Source of the DNA: Pseudozyma flocculosa PF-1
Lineage: Eukaryota; Basidiomycota; Ustilaginomycetes; Ustilaginales; Ustilaginaceae
Reading direction: 5' to 3'
DNA length: 64,000 nt
Assembly (NCBI RefSeq): GCF_000417875.1
Contig: NW_006920874.1
Coordinates: 269,189-333,188 of the forward strand
This document shows, one piece after another, positions 1 to 9,979 of this stretch. The translations under genes and the position numbers were made by a program. Below the pieces are notes generated by a model that saw nothing but the letters and a program-made list of their open reading frames with translations, was not told where the DNA came from and ran no database searches. Positions within the stretch are counted from its first letter, which is position 1. The number at the start of each line of letters is the position of its first letter.

Positions 1-899
1 TGGCGCGGCTGACTAAGCTTGCGCGCACGCCAAAAAAATGGAGGCCAGGCCACGCCGCCAGGCTGCGTGCGTGTGTGCTCACGCAGGCAGGCAGCCTGCC
101 TGACTGCCTGCCCGCCAGCTGACCGCCCGCCTGCCAGCTGAGCCTTGCCCGCCAGCGTGGCCTTGCCTGCCTGCGTGCCTTGGTATATAGTCTTGCCCGC
201 TCCACCGTCGCTCCTTCCCTCCCGACCACTACCATCGGCCCTTTGCCTGCCATCGACCCTCGCCCGCCATCGGACCTTCGCCCGCCGCCGCCACCAGGCT
301 GCTGTCCACGCCACCAACCTGCATCAATGTCGCCAACATCACGCTCGCGCTCTGCACCGATGCCACCACCTTTGTCGGCCGATGTCACCACCATTGTCGG
401 CTTGCCGCCACCGCCACCGCCAACGCCGACTTGCCGCCACCATCAATGCTGATCCGCCGCCACCATCGACGCCAACTTGCTCGCACCTTGCACACGACGC
501 CGGTGACAAGCAGCACACTCCGCCTCCACACCCGCCGTCAAGCCATCAGGACATTGTCAGGTGAGTCAAATACGCCGCATATGCCGCACTGATTGCTGAT
601 GCGCTCCTCTTCAACCGCTGCTGCGACTGCCACCCATCGCCACCCTGCAGCCGTTGCGCCCTGGGACATCCATCCCCGTCCTGCATGATCTTGGTGAGTT
701 GACGACGCCACCCTATTGCTGGCAATACCTGCGCCTACTGCTGACCCCTTTTCTTCCGTTTGCCTCTTTCCACCTCCTTTCTGCCGCCTGCCCCATCTGC
801 ATGCTGTTGTACGCTTCCTCACTGCACAGGCGCAATCGTATCGTTGCTTCTAGTATTGTAGATAGCAATTAATTGATCGTAGCTTCCATTCTGACCGCT

Positions 900-1700
900 G
901 TCTGGCTACAATGTGAATAGCGTAGGTAGACCGGCCTAGCTACGATCTGAAAATTGTGGCCTGTGTACGATCTACAAATCCACACGGTCTGTCCGGATCC
1001 ATGAATAGTTTGTGTAGAAGGATCCCCTACGATCCAAAAATTGTAGACAGGCTACACTTACCTACGATCTGCCAGATCATAGGTTGGTCCTGCTGCTAGC
1101 TATGAATCTGGAAATTGTATATTGGCTACACCTACCTACGATCTGAAAAATCGTAGGTAGGCCCTGCTGCTAGCTATGATTTTAGACTGGCTATGCCTAC
1201 CTACAATTTGAAAAATTGTATATTATGGCCAATTTTTCATGGACACATACGGCATTCTTGGCCGTAGGGCTGCCTCTGGCCCCAAACTGTAGAGGGCCTA
1301 TCATAGCTAGCAGCAGAGTCAACCTACAATTTTTCAGATCATAGGTAAATGCACCCTATCTACGATTTTAAGATCGTAGGAAATCTTTCTATGCAAACAA
1401 TTTGTGCCAGATAAGCATAGCTAGCGTCAAAGGACAGGTGGTTTTTGGCCGTACGCCAGCCTACGGCCTGAAATCGGGAGATCGGGGGACATCTACGCTA
1501 GAATTGACCGTAGGCAGCCCTACGGCCAAAATCGGCGATCTCCTACGATAATTTTGGGCCGTAGGGCTGCCTGCGGCCGTTTTTTGAGGGGCATCTGCGG
1601 CAATTTTGGCCCTAGGGCCACCCACGGCCATTTTCTGAGGGGCAGCCACGGCATTCCCAGCCGTAGGGTCTTGCACGGCCTGGGCCAACCACCCTACCCT
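900..1700. repeat. Cluster of short palindromes, left block
   Basis: The words CCTACGATCT, AAATTGTA, GCCGTAGG and CTGCTGCTAGCTAT recur in both orientations. The word CTGCTGCTAGCTATGA occurs at 1090-1105 and 1164-1179, and its reverse complement core is at 1302-1316. A perfect hairpin lies at 1131-1161: 12-base arms beginning CCTACCTACG, with a 7-base loop. No open reading frame looks like a transposase, so this could be a decayed non-autonomous element or a local repeat cluster. Confidence 0.6.
1131..1161. repeat. Perfect inverted repeat (hairpin)
   Basis: The left arm, 1131-1142, and the right arm, 1150-1161, are exact reverse complements of 12 bases separated by the 7-base loop CTGAAAA. 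It is the clearest of the many CCTACG-core palindromes in this region. Confidence 0.8.
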
Positions 1701-2429
1701 GCGCAGAAAATGGCCCTTCCTCCTTACGTCAGCTCAGGAGGCCCTGCGCGCGCGCTGGCCCTTTTGCCACCGGCCCTTTGCAAAATCCATCCACCACCCA
1801 CCCGTCTCTCCTGCCCTCCTACCACCACCACCCGACAGCAGCCGCCACCACTCGCCAGCCACCCACCCGCCAGCCAGCCGCCAGCCGCCAGCTGCCACCC
1901 AAGCCAGCCAGCCAGCCAACCGCCATCCGAGCCGGCCAGCCGCCAGCCAAGCGCAGCCGCCAGCCAAGCACAGCCGCCAGTGAGTCTGCTGCCAGCCCAG
2001 CTGCCTTGCCACTGATTCCGCTCCGCTGCTACTTCCGCTCCGCTGCCATCAATCGTCGGAGACGTCAGAGGAGGCCTCTCCAAAGTCTCCGTCGATTTTG
2101 ACCATTGACAGCCTTCTTTCCGCCTTCCGCTTGACAGCCCGGTTGTGACAAGTGAGTTGCCACCACCGCTCCTTGTCTGCCGCTCCCTTGCACGCCGTTG
2201 CTGACTCCTTCGCTCCTGTCTCCCTTTTGCCTGCTCCTCCCTCACCGCCTTACTTGGCTGCTGACAATGCTCTGCCGCTGTTGCCTGCTGCCGCGCTGCC
2301 GCTCTGCCGCTCTGCCGCCGCCCTGCTGCCTGCTGCCGCCTACCTTCCTGCCTGCTCGCCCTGCCACTCACCAATGCTGTCGCCACGCTGCCACATATTA
2401 GTATTCAGATTTTGCAATACAATGCCCGT

Positions 2430-3150
2430 AGATACATGTGGCTGTGGGTTCGGGGGTAGACCTACGGTTAGCAGGCCGTAGGATGCCTACGGCCAAAAGT
2501 GCCGTAGGTCCTCCTACGGCACCCGGTGTCGTAGGGGATAAACGATCTCCTACAGCACTGCCATATCGTACGAGACATACAATTTCCAAAATTGTAGGCC
2601 AAAAGCCTGCCTCTAGCTATGAAGGCGTGCGGATTTTCAGGCCGTATACTACCTACAAATTTTCAGATTGTAGCTAGACTAGCCTACCTACGGTCTGAAA
2701 ATTCATAGCTAGCAGCAAAAGTAATTCCCGATTTTTCTTATCGCACAGGCTGTGCGATCCAGGATTTGAGAGTCGTTATACAAGTGCGATCTAAAATCCT
2801 GGCCACTATGAGTGGATTTCAGATCGCAGGCAGAAAAAATTCAGGATCTCAGATTGCAGCTGATCGCATGCCTGCTGCGATCTGAGAAATTGCACAAGCT
2901 GGCTGCAGCTGGATTTTCAAATCGTTATACAAGTGCGATTTTTTTTGACCAGATCCTGCTGCTAGCTATGCCTCCGATCCCCCGATTTCTGGCCGTAGGT
3001 CAGCCTACGGGCAAAAACCACCTGCGCAGCTGAGACTCGTGATTTCGGAAATCGGAAGTCACCTACGCCAGGGCCCGTGCGTGAACCTGCTGTCCACGCC
3101 ATTGGAGGGGGCGGCGAGCTGCGGATTCTGGGCCGTAGGAGTCCTACGTC
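2430..3150. repeat. Cluster of short palindromes, right block
   Basis: This block uses the same vocabulary as the block at 900-1700. CTGCTGCTAGCTATG is at 2956-2970 and its inverse at 2704-2717. Two perfect hairpins are visible: 2500-2521 (9-base arms, 4-base loop, stem TGCCGTAGG) and 3134-3148 (7-base arms around one base, CGTAGGA). An 18-base direct repeat, TCGTTATACAAGTGCGAT, is at 2773-2790 and 2922-2939. The two blocks flank a low-complexity centre and may be the ends of one element. Confidence 0.55.
2500..2521. repeat. Perfect inverted repeat (hairpin)
   Basis: The arms TGCCGTAGG (2500-2508) and CCTACGGCA (2513-2521) pair exactly around the loop TCCT. The same stem word, in shorter form, recurs around 2460-2490 and 1500-1700. 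Confidence 0.8.
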
Positions 3151-4011
3151 AGCCCACTGGAGGGCCACTATGCACAGACAAACGTATGAAATCTACGCGC
3201 ATACAGTCTAGGATAGGCCCAAGTATCACAGAGGTCACGGTCCAGCGATGGCGGCAGCAGGAGCACGCAAGCCCACCTAGGAACGGCGAGAAAAGCCGAA
3301 GCAAGGCGGGCAGGCGAGGCGGAGGTCAGAAGCACGACGAGCGATTGGCAGCGATGTCGCTTGCACACAGTCTTGTACTGGGCAGAAGACCAGTGTCGGG
3401 AAGAGACGATTCGGGCAGCAATAGCGCCGAGGCAGGTCGAGCGTTTGGTCTATGTACGACTGCACGCGATGCAGCCGGCGGTGGGGTAGCATGGTTGATG
3501 AGCGCCATGTTCGGTGATGATTCTGTTGTCGCCGTCTTGGTCGTTTTCAAGATGATTGGGAGGCGGCGGAGCTTGGTCGGAGAGGTGAGCAGCTGCGTAG
3601 GGCATGGCGATTTTCCTGGCCTGGTGCTGGGTGGTGGTGATGGTGGTGCGTGGGGAAGCCGAGGTGTACGGACGGCGATGCGCGATGCAGGAGGCCTTCG
3701 CTCGCAGGAAGTCGAGGGCAGGGGCAGGCGGGGCAGGTTGGAGCCGCGGGTGATGGGCCGGGCCAAGCCTTGACCGAGTGCGCCCTCTTTCGGCCAGGCA
3801 TGAGGCCAGGCCAGGCCAGGCCGTGCAGTCACCACGTCTGGCCAGCACGGGCCCGAACGTGCTCCACACACACACACGCAGACGCCTTTTTCACGCAAGC
3901 TCCTGACGTCGACTTGACCGACCCATCCACTCCACAGTCTTGCTTGTTCCCCCCCACCACCCGCACCACCGCAGCCCAGATTCCCCGCGCGAATCCTTTG
4001 CACAACGCACC

Positions 4012-4887
4012 ATGTCCAGCCAGGCACCCGCCACAGCGACGACGGTTGAGGAGTACACCTCGGCCAAGTCGCTCGTCAACCTGCGCAAGCAGCTCAAGTA
4101 CATCGTCATTGGCTCCGTCCTCACCTGGTACTTCCAGGTGCCTGCCCACCTCACCGACGCCTTGTCGCTTGGCATCCGTACGAATTGGGAGGCGCGCATC
4201 GCTGTCATTGCTCTGTCTCTGCTGGCGGCGACGCTCCTCATCTTTGCCCATGTCATCTTGCTCCCGGCACGCGGCCATGCTCCCGACTACCTCCGATGGA
4301 AAGAGGATGTCCACCTCCGCTCTGCCATCCCTGCCCTGACGCTCTGCATCATCGCCGGATTCCTCTCGCTCCTCCTCACCCTCTCGCCCCTCGGTGCACC
4401 AGCCCCTCCGGGCAGCTCGCTGAGCACCCGACTCACCCAGGCAGCCACGACTGCCGGGTCCAACCTCAACTCAGCCTCCCGGGGCGTCCAGCAGCTCGCC
4501 TCCGAGGCCGTAAAGTCGCTCGGCCTCACATCCGCATCAAACCCTTCTGGAAGCCCCAAGTTGCTCGACTCGCTCTTCTCTCGCAGCCCCTCGTCGGCGT
4601 CGTCCCAGTCGCTTCTCGACACGCTGCACCTCGACTCGCTCGAGTCGCTCGCCAATAGGCTCGGCGTCAGCGCCGGCCGGGCCGATGAGCTCTCAAAGGC
4701 CTTCGCTCAGCTCAGCAGCAGGGCAGAGGACTGGGCCCAAGGCAACGTTCGAGCCATTGGCTGGACCGGCGCTCTATTGGCCAGCACCGGCGTGTACCTG
4801 CTCCTCTTTGGAGGCGTCGGCCTACTGGGCTTCCTGGCCCCGGATCGAGCCGCCTTGGCGGCCGGAAGCAAGAAGAAGCAGTTCTGA
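4012..4887 (+). CDS. Four-pass membrane protein with KKXX ER-retrieval signal, unknown function
   Basis: A single-exon gene of 291 residues. The ATG at 4012 is the first in frame and follows CGCACC; the frame upstream of it has no other ATG. Hydrophobic segments at about residues 29-47, 61-84, 104-126 and 251-277 predict four membrane passes. The loop at about 128-250 is Ser/Ala-rich and polar. The last four residues are KKQF, a dilysine (KKXX) motif that in type I or multipass proteins with a cytosolic C-terminus recruits COPI and returns the protein to the ER. That fits an ER membrane resident, but this is inference from the motif and topology. I do not recognise the family. The gene lies tail to tail with the WW/FF-domain gene, 334 bases away. 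Confidence 0.85.
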   Translation: MSSQAPATATTVEEYTSAKSLVNLRKQLKYIVIGSVLTWYFQVPAHLTDALSLGIRTNWEARIAVIALSLLAATLLIFAHVILLPARGHAPDYLRWKEDVHLRSAIPALTLCIIAGFLSLLLTLSPLGAPAPPGSSLSTRLTQAATTAGSNLNSASRGVQQLASEAVKSLGLTSASNPSGSPKLLDSLFSRSPSSASSQSLLDTLHLDSLESLANRLGVSAGRADELSKAFAQLSSRAEDWAQGNVRAIGWTGALLASTGVYLLLFGGVGLLGFLAPDRAALAAGSKKKQF

Positions 4888-5221
4888 GCCACGATGTCCC
4901 GTCCACGAACCGTCGAGGTGCCGGGCCGACGTCGCACCGCAACCGCTATGCCTAGTGTCGCCTGAGCCTAGTGGCGATAAGCGGGGCCCAAAATGAAGGG
5001 ACTGATTCCGCGCGGTGAGACCGAAAACTGGGGGATAAAGCGCATCTTCGACACAGATCCAAGTAGCGCAATAGCTCTGGAAGCCTCGTCCTCATCCTCG
5101 TCCTCGGCTCCCGGCCCAGCGCCCCTCCCAATGCTGCGCATCCCTGCCTCGGGTGCACTTGTCGACCTTCTCGGCCTACTCGCACGTGGCGACCGGAGCA
5201 AGCAGGGCGCCACGAGGTGGA
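4888..5221. other. Convergent intergenic spacer
   Basis: This short spacer lies between two convergent stop codons and presumably holds both 3' untranslated regions. The TCCTCGTCCTCATCC-type low-complexity stretch at 5085-5110 is the only local feature. I see no gene. Confidence 0.6.
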
Positions 5222-7997
5222 TCAGTCGTCGCGTTCATAGACGCTCCTCTTCGGCCTGGCAAGTGCGGCCAGATGTTCCTGCGCGGCAGAGGGACCGTGT
5301 CATCCGGGACAGATCAGCATGGGCCGCGCAACGACTCCGGAAGCATGTAGCTTGCTCACCCGGATCCATTCTTCCCTCTTGTGCGGAAGGTGCCTCCACA
5401 TTCTGTACCTTTGATCGTTCTATCGACGCACATCGAGGACGCGAAAAGCATTACTTTTCTGGTCAGCCTTGGCGACATGACGACGCCTGACCGGCGGGCG
5501 TGAGAGTGGCACCTCTGGCTACTCACCCGCAGGACTGCCTCAATTTCGTTCAGATCCACCTTTCTCGCCATGTCGATCAGGGTCGCTTCTTCTTCCTCGC
5601 CTTCGTCATTGATGTCGTCGCCGCGACCATGTCCGACGTTGTCGTCAGTGGACTTTGCCAGAGCCTCTTTACGCATGCGTCCCCAGAACTCCACGAAGGC
5701 GGACTCTGCATACCGATGGGGGGGAGACAAAGAAGAGGACATGGTCAGAACCGGCCTCTGCAGGGGACGTCAAAGAAGCCAAAAGGTCGTCGCACCTTTG
5801 AGCATGTCAAAGAAATCTTGGCGGGCCGTCGCCTCGCGATCCTTGATCCACTTGCCGTACTCGTCGGCTAGGGCAGCCTCATCGCCGAGAAAGGTGCTCA
5901 GAGATGCACCGCCCATGCGTACGTCCTCCTTGACCCTCGCCAGCACGTCGTCCCGTTCGGCGTCCAGTTCCGGGGCATGCGTCTTGAAGACATCCCTCAG
6001 GGCGGCGCGGCGCTTCCGTCGGAGCCGCTGAAGGTGCTCTTGGTACAAGCCATCCTTGTCGCGGCGCGACAGGCCGGGAGCCTCGAATCGTGGATCGCCG
6101 GAAAGCTTTCCCTGGATAGATGGGGAAGACAGAGGCTCATCGGTCGCATCTCGGATCGCATCGAGGAGGAGCTGCTGGAACTGCAGGTGGCTGTCGCCCC
6201 GAGTGGCAGCACCGTACGCGGCCCGGTTGCGAGCCTCGACGGCAGCCCTTTCCCTCCTGACCTTGTTCTCCCTCTCACGGAGAGCCTGTCGCGTGCTTTC
6301 TTGCTTTGACTGCTGCTTGTCTTGTACTTTCAACGATCCTCTAGCCTCGTCATGCGGCTCGCCGGCAGCGCGGCGACGGCCTTTGAGCCATTCGGCGAAC
6401 AGTTCAGCACGGCGCGTGGAACTCCCGACGGCATCGTAGCGGGAGTCGGTGTCCAGGTCTGGTGTCCTCTTGGCATCGCGCCAGAGAGCCGCGACGGCCT
6501 CCGTTTCGTTGCCATTGTTGCTTCGGACGGCCGTCTTTAGGTCGGCGGCGAGAGAGGTGGATAGCTTTGAGGAAAGAAGGTCGAGAAAGTCGGCTTCGGC
6601 GGCGAGTGCGGCTTTGCGCTTGCCTGCAAAACGTCCGAAGCAGCGACACTCGTCAGCATGCGTTCGATGCCTACGGCCTGATCCCTGCCCGATCCTACCT
6701 GGTTGTACTCACGTTCGCCTAACTCCTGCAGCCAGGATTTGAAGGCCCTCTCCCTCTCTCGATCATCCCGACCAAACTCGAAGAACCTTCGATCCTTCCT
6801 CCAGGCCTTGCGAAAGTCGTCGAACCTCGTCCGGGTCGACTTGACCTCCGATTCGAGCAGCTGACGATACTGTTCGAGCGCGTGAGATCCGAGAGAGCTT
6901 TCCGAGGCGCGCCCGTCTGACATAGCCTCGGGTGTTGCTGCGGCGTTGGAAGAGGCTGCTTTATTGCCGGCCACCTTGACCGCACGTTTCTCGCGGATCC
7001 TTAGCTTGCACCACTCGTTGAAGGCGTCCTGACGATCCCTGAGCTGTGGCAAGATAGAATAGGCCGGCTGATGCACAAACTTTGGAAGTTCCTTGTCCCA
7101 CGGCGCCATCGGATTGACCTCGTTGGGAGTGTCATTGAGCGAAGTGAGCATGCGCATGAAAAGCGCCTTGGCCTCGTCTTGTGAGAGCTCGATTGACGGT
7201 GGTGGGATAAAGGGGCCGTGGTTGGGCCGCTGCGACGGCGCTGAAGATGCCGAGTCCGCCCCAGAGCCCTGAGCTGTCGCGCTGTCCGGGCCGGCTGCCG
7301 GAGGCTCGGCGGGAGGCGAAGCCTGCGGCGGCGGATGTGGGTCCTCGAGCAGCTCAGCCTCGGCGGCCATCTCGGCGGCCATGGCCCTTTGCCATGCTTC
7401 GTCGCCCTCGTCATCCGCGTCACCTTCGCTCTGTCCGTCCAGAGACTCGGCGACGTCCACCTCGCTTGCAGAGTCGACACGAGCGCGTTTGGCACCGGCG
7501 GGAGCTTCAAAGGTGGTCAGAGGCACGCCCTCTTCTGCTTTACGCTTAGCATCTGTGCCTGATGCTGAACCACCGACCGACTGGGTATCCATCTGCGTGG
7601 GGCTACGAGCCTCCGGAGCAGGTGGATCAGCGGCCGCAGGTGCGTCGGTTTCTGCCCGCTGCATTGCGGCCACCTGCTCCTTGATTTCGTCCGGCACGGT
7701 CCATAGCGAGCGTCTAGACTCGGTGTGAAAGTAGAAGACGTTGTCGAGGTTGGTGATCACGCGCAGCCAGCCTTCAGCACCGGGTATGGGATCCTTGCGT
7801 CGAGGTTTCTCCTTGCGAGGCTTGGGAAGCTGGCCGTCCTGGCGTATTGCAGGGGCCTCGCGGAGAGGGACGGCCTGTGCAAGGGCCGGGTGGGTGTATG
7901 TAGAGGTACCAGACTGGGCATGGTAGAAGTAGGCATGGCCCGTGGGAGCGGTGTGCTGCGTCCACCCCGGGGGCAATGGGGGCGGATTCTGCGACAT
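5222..7997 (-). CDS. TCERG1/CA150-like transcription-splicing factor with WW and FF domains
   Basis: Predicted 802 residues in five exons on the minus strand: 7997-6713, 6623-5796, 5705-5527, 5419-5360 and 5278-5222. Donors are GTGAGT, GTGCGA, GTGAGT and GTGAGC, and all phases join. The N-terminus has a WW-like repeat (W12, but tyrosine 34 in place of the second tryptophan) and a proper WW repeat (W77, W99). Five FF-type repeats follow at about 273-335, 374-428, 436-505, 572-630 and 705-788. The last is rebuilt across exons 3-5 and contains RYRMWRHLP and REEWIREHL. The family couples RNA polymerase II C-terminal domain binding (FF) to splicing factors binding proline-rich ligands (WW) in the nucleus. 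Prp40 is the alternative, but the spacing and late FF repeats favour TCERG1. The gene is head to head with the GPALPP gene. Confidence 0.88.
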
Positions 7998-8348
7998 GCC
8001 GAAGCGGGAGTGGCAGAAGGGTCTTGGCGTAGCCAGGAGACGGACGTGATGTCGGTGTGTTTTGCGCTCCGCTGCGAGTGGCGATCAACGAGGATAGCAC
8101 TGTGATGGGCCTTTGAGAGCAAAAATCGACCAGAAATCGAGAGGCAGGGAGGAGAACAAGAGGTTGGTGGTGGTGGGCAGTGGGGACGGGGTCTGTGGTC
8201 GCAGCTGGAATCCACCAGGAAGGCATCCGGAGTCTTGTCATCGTTTCCCGGCATTCGGGAATCGTGCCAGCGCGGGTGGCGCCTCGTTGTGGAGGCAAAT
8301 CAGCCTGGCTGCCGGCCGGCTCGTCGGACTCGCCTTTCTGCGCTCCGC

Positions 8349-8386
<38 letters not shown>

Positions 8387-8619
8387 TCTCTCTCCGCGCA
8401 CCCTTCTCTCCCTTTCCCCTCTGACAGGCTCATCTCCTCACACTCGACTTTGCGCAGCTTTTGTCATCCTTCTCTCCGCCGTACAAATCGCCACAGCTGC
8501 CCCTCTCCTCAACACAGGCTCAACCAGTCGCCCACTGCTTCCGCCATTTGCCCGCGGCACCCTGCGACTTGCTGCCTCACGGACGCTCACATCGAGGCAG
8601 TAGGAGCTTTGACAGACCT
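7998..8619. promoter_or_regulatory. Shared divergent promoter region
   Basis: This 622-base spacer separates the start codons of the WW/FF-domain gene (minus) and the GPALPP gene (plus), so both promoters must lie here or in the flanking leaders. It contains a CT microsatellite at 8351-8394 and a pyrimidine-rich stretch running toward the plus-strand start, as is common in fungal core promoters and leaders. No TATA box stands out. Confidence 0.5.
8351..8394 (+). repeat. (CT)n microsatellite
   Basis: An almost uninterrupted CT dinucleotide tract with a single A at 8381, about 225 bases upstream of the ATG at 8620. It lies in the probable leader or promoter of the GPALPP gene. Confidence 0.9.
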
Positions 8620-9979
8620 ATGATGAATTCTCACGCCCGCCCACAGAGAACACCGCGCGACAGGGTCGTTGGCCCCAGCCTGCCTCCCGGCTTCCACAGG
8701 CACGCTTCTGACAGCCGGTACAACAGCGGCTCGGACACCGAAGACGACCAAGACGAAGAAGCCCATATTGGTCCGGCGCCCCCGCCTGATTCGCAATACA
8801 CGGACGAGGATCATCTCAGCGCCGCCGCACGCGACTTTATCGAGCGCGAGCAGAGGCGCAATCGTGCCGCCGAGGTAAGTCAGTCAGTCGAGATTGCAAC
8901 ACACCTCGCCTTCCTGATCGATGTGGACCTGGGCGGCCCTTTTTGACTCCTCCTGCAAACCGCCGATTTCATTCGACAACCATCAGGAGGTCAAGCTGGC
9001 TCGGGAAAAGGCGGCTACCTCCCGGCCTGACTGGATGCTCGTCGCACCCACAGCCACATCATCGCTGTCCGCAATCGCCGCCGACCCAACCCGGCTCAAG
9101 TCACGCGGATTCGCTCAAAGTGCACCTCGCGTGCAAAAGACAAGGGGCCAGTACGCCGCGGATGGGGCTTCGGACGCCACCTTGTGGAACGAGACGCCCG
9201 AGCAACGCGTACAAAGACTTCAGGATGAGGTCAGCGGCAAACGAGCCCGTGCGGGCGCCGCCCCAACCGACGAGAACGAGGAGCTACAGCGGCTCATCCA
9301 GCAGCGGCGAGATGCCACGATTCAGGCCCAATTGGACCGGGACTCGAGTCGATCCGCTTCCCTGCTTGATTTGCACAAGCAACAGAGGAGGCGCGAGCTC
9401 AAGGACAAGGAGACGGACGGTGAGGCTCGAAGACGTTCGCCAGGAGATGCTAAGGGGTCTGGCGAGGAAGGTGGCAAGGATAGTCGGAGGAAGCACAGGT
9501 CGAGCCGCCGTCGATCGCGGTCGCGCTCGCCCCCGTCTCGCAGAAAGCGCGAGAAGGAACGCGACTCTTCTCGCGAACGAGCTCGGCCGTCGTCGTCCCG
9601 GGATCGGAAAGACGGCTACGAGCGTGACGAGCGCCATCGAGAGCGTCGCGAGCGTCGCTCGGACCGATACGAGCTGAGTGATCGCCGCTTTAGGGACGAT
9701 GCAGAAGACAGCAACGATGAATCGGAGAAGCGACGGCGGCGTCGCGGCAAGGAAAAGGAAAAGGAACGAACGCGCGATCGGCGCGACAAGGATAGAGAAG
9801 GGCGCACCTCGTCGGATCGGAAGAAGGCGTCAGGTACGACGGCGCCCGTCATGTGGGACAGGGACGCGGCGCTCAGCGTAGGCGGCAAACTGATGGACGA
9901 AAAGAGTCGAGGACGGCTGGTACAGGACGCTGCTGCCTTGGGAAGCCGGTTCGGAAGCGGGTCGAGTCGGTTTCTGTGA
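8620..9979 (+). CDS. GPALPP-motif / DUF3752 domain protein
   Basis: Predicted 415 residues in two exons, 8620-8874 and 8987-9979, with donor GTAAGT, acceptor ATCAG and a phase-0 join. The start codon is the first of two adjacent ATGs. The GPSLPPG motif is at residues 18-24 and GPAPPP at 51-56, followed by an acidic stretch and then RPDWML at 98-103. These elements define GPALPP1-like proteins with a DUF3752 domain at the C-terminal half. The middle and tail (about 200-380) are rich in Arg, Ser, Glu and Lys, including RS dipeptides, which suggests a nuclear RNA-associated protein. The molecular role of this family is poorly known. Divergence from a splicing-coupled factor fits an RNA-processing context, but that is inference. 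Confidence 0.82.

Larger units (their letters stand above)
1..4011. other. Gene-free left end, repeat-rich
   Basis: I find no convincing gene here. Bases 1-600 and 1720-2390 are low-complexity tracts built from CTGCC, CAGCC and CCACC words, and the open frames there are compositionally biased without recognisable domains. Between them, about 900-1700 and 2430-3150 are less GC-rich and packed with short palindromes that share CCTACG/CGTAGG cores. From 3160 to 4011 the sequence returns to ordinary GC-rich intergenic DNA and ends in the pyrimidine-rich leader of the membrane-protein gene at 4012. Confidence 0.6.

Noticed and set aside
1461..2481. Several long open frames on both strands (for example 1724-2386 minus, 1554-2015 plus)
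   Set aside because: They are composed of repeated Pro/Ser/Gln or Arg/Gly words produced by CAGCC and CTGCC repeats, overlap one another in all frames, and have no domain-like sequence.
3326..4027. Minus-strand 233-residue frame overlapping the leader of the membrane-protein gene
   Set aside because: Biased composition with no domains, and contains a Cys-Val run from a CA repeat; it is antisense to the well-supported gene.
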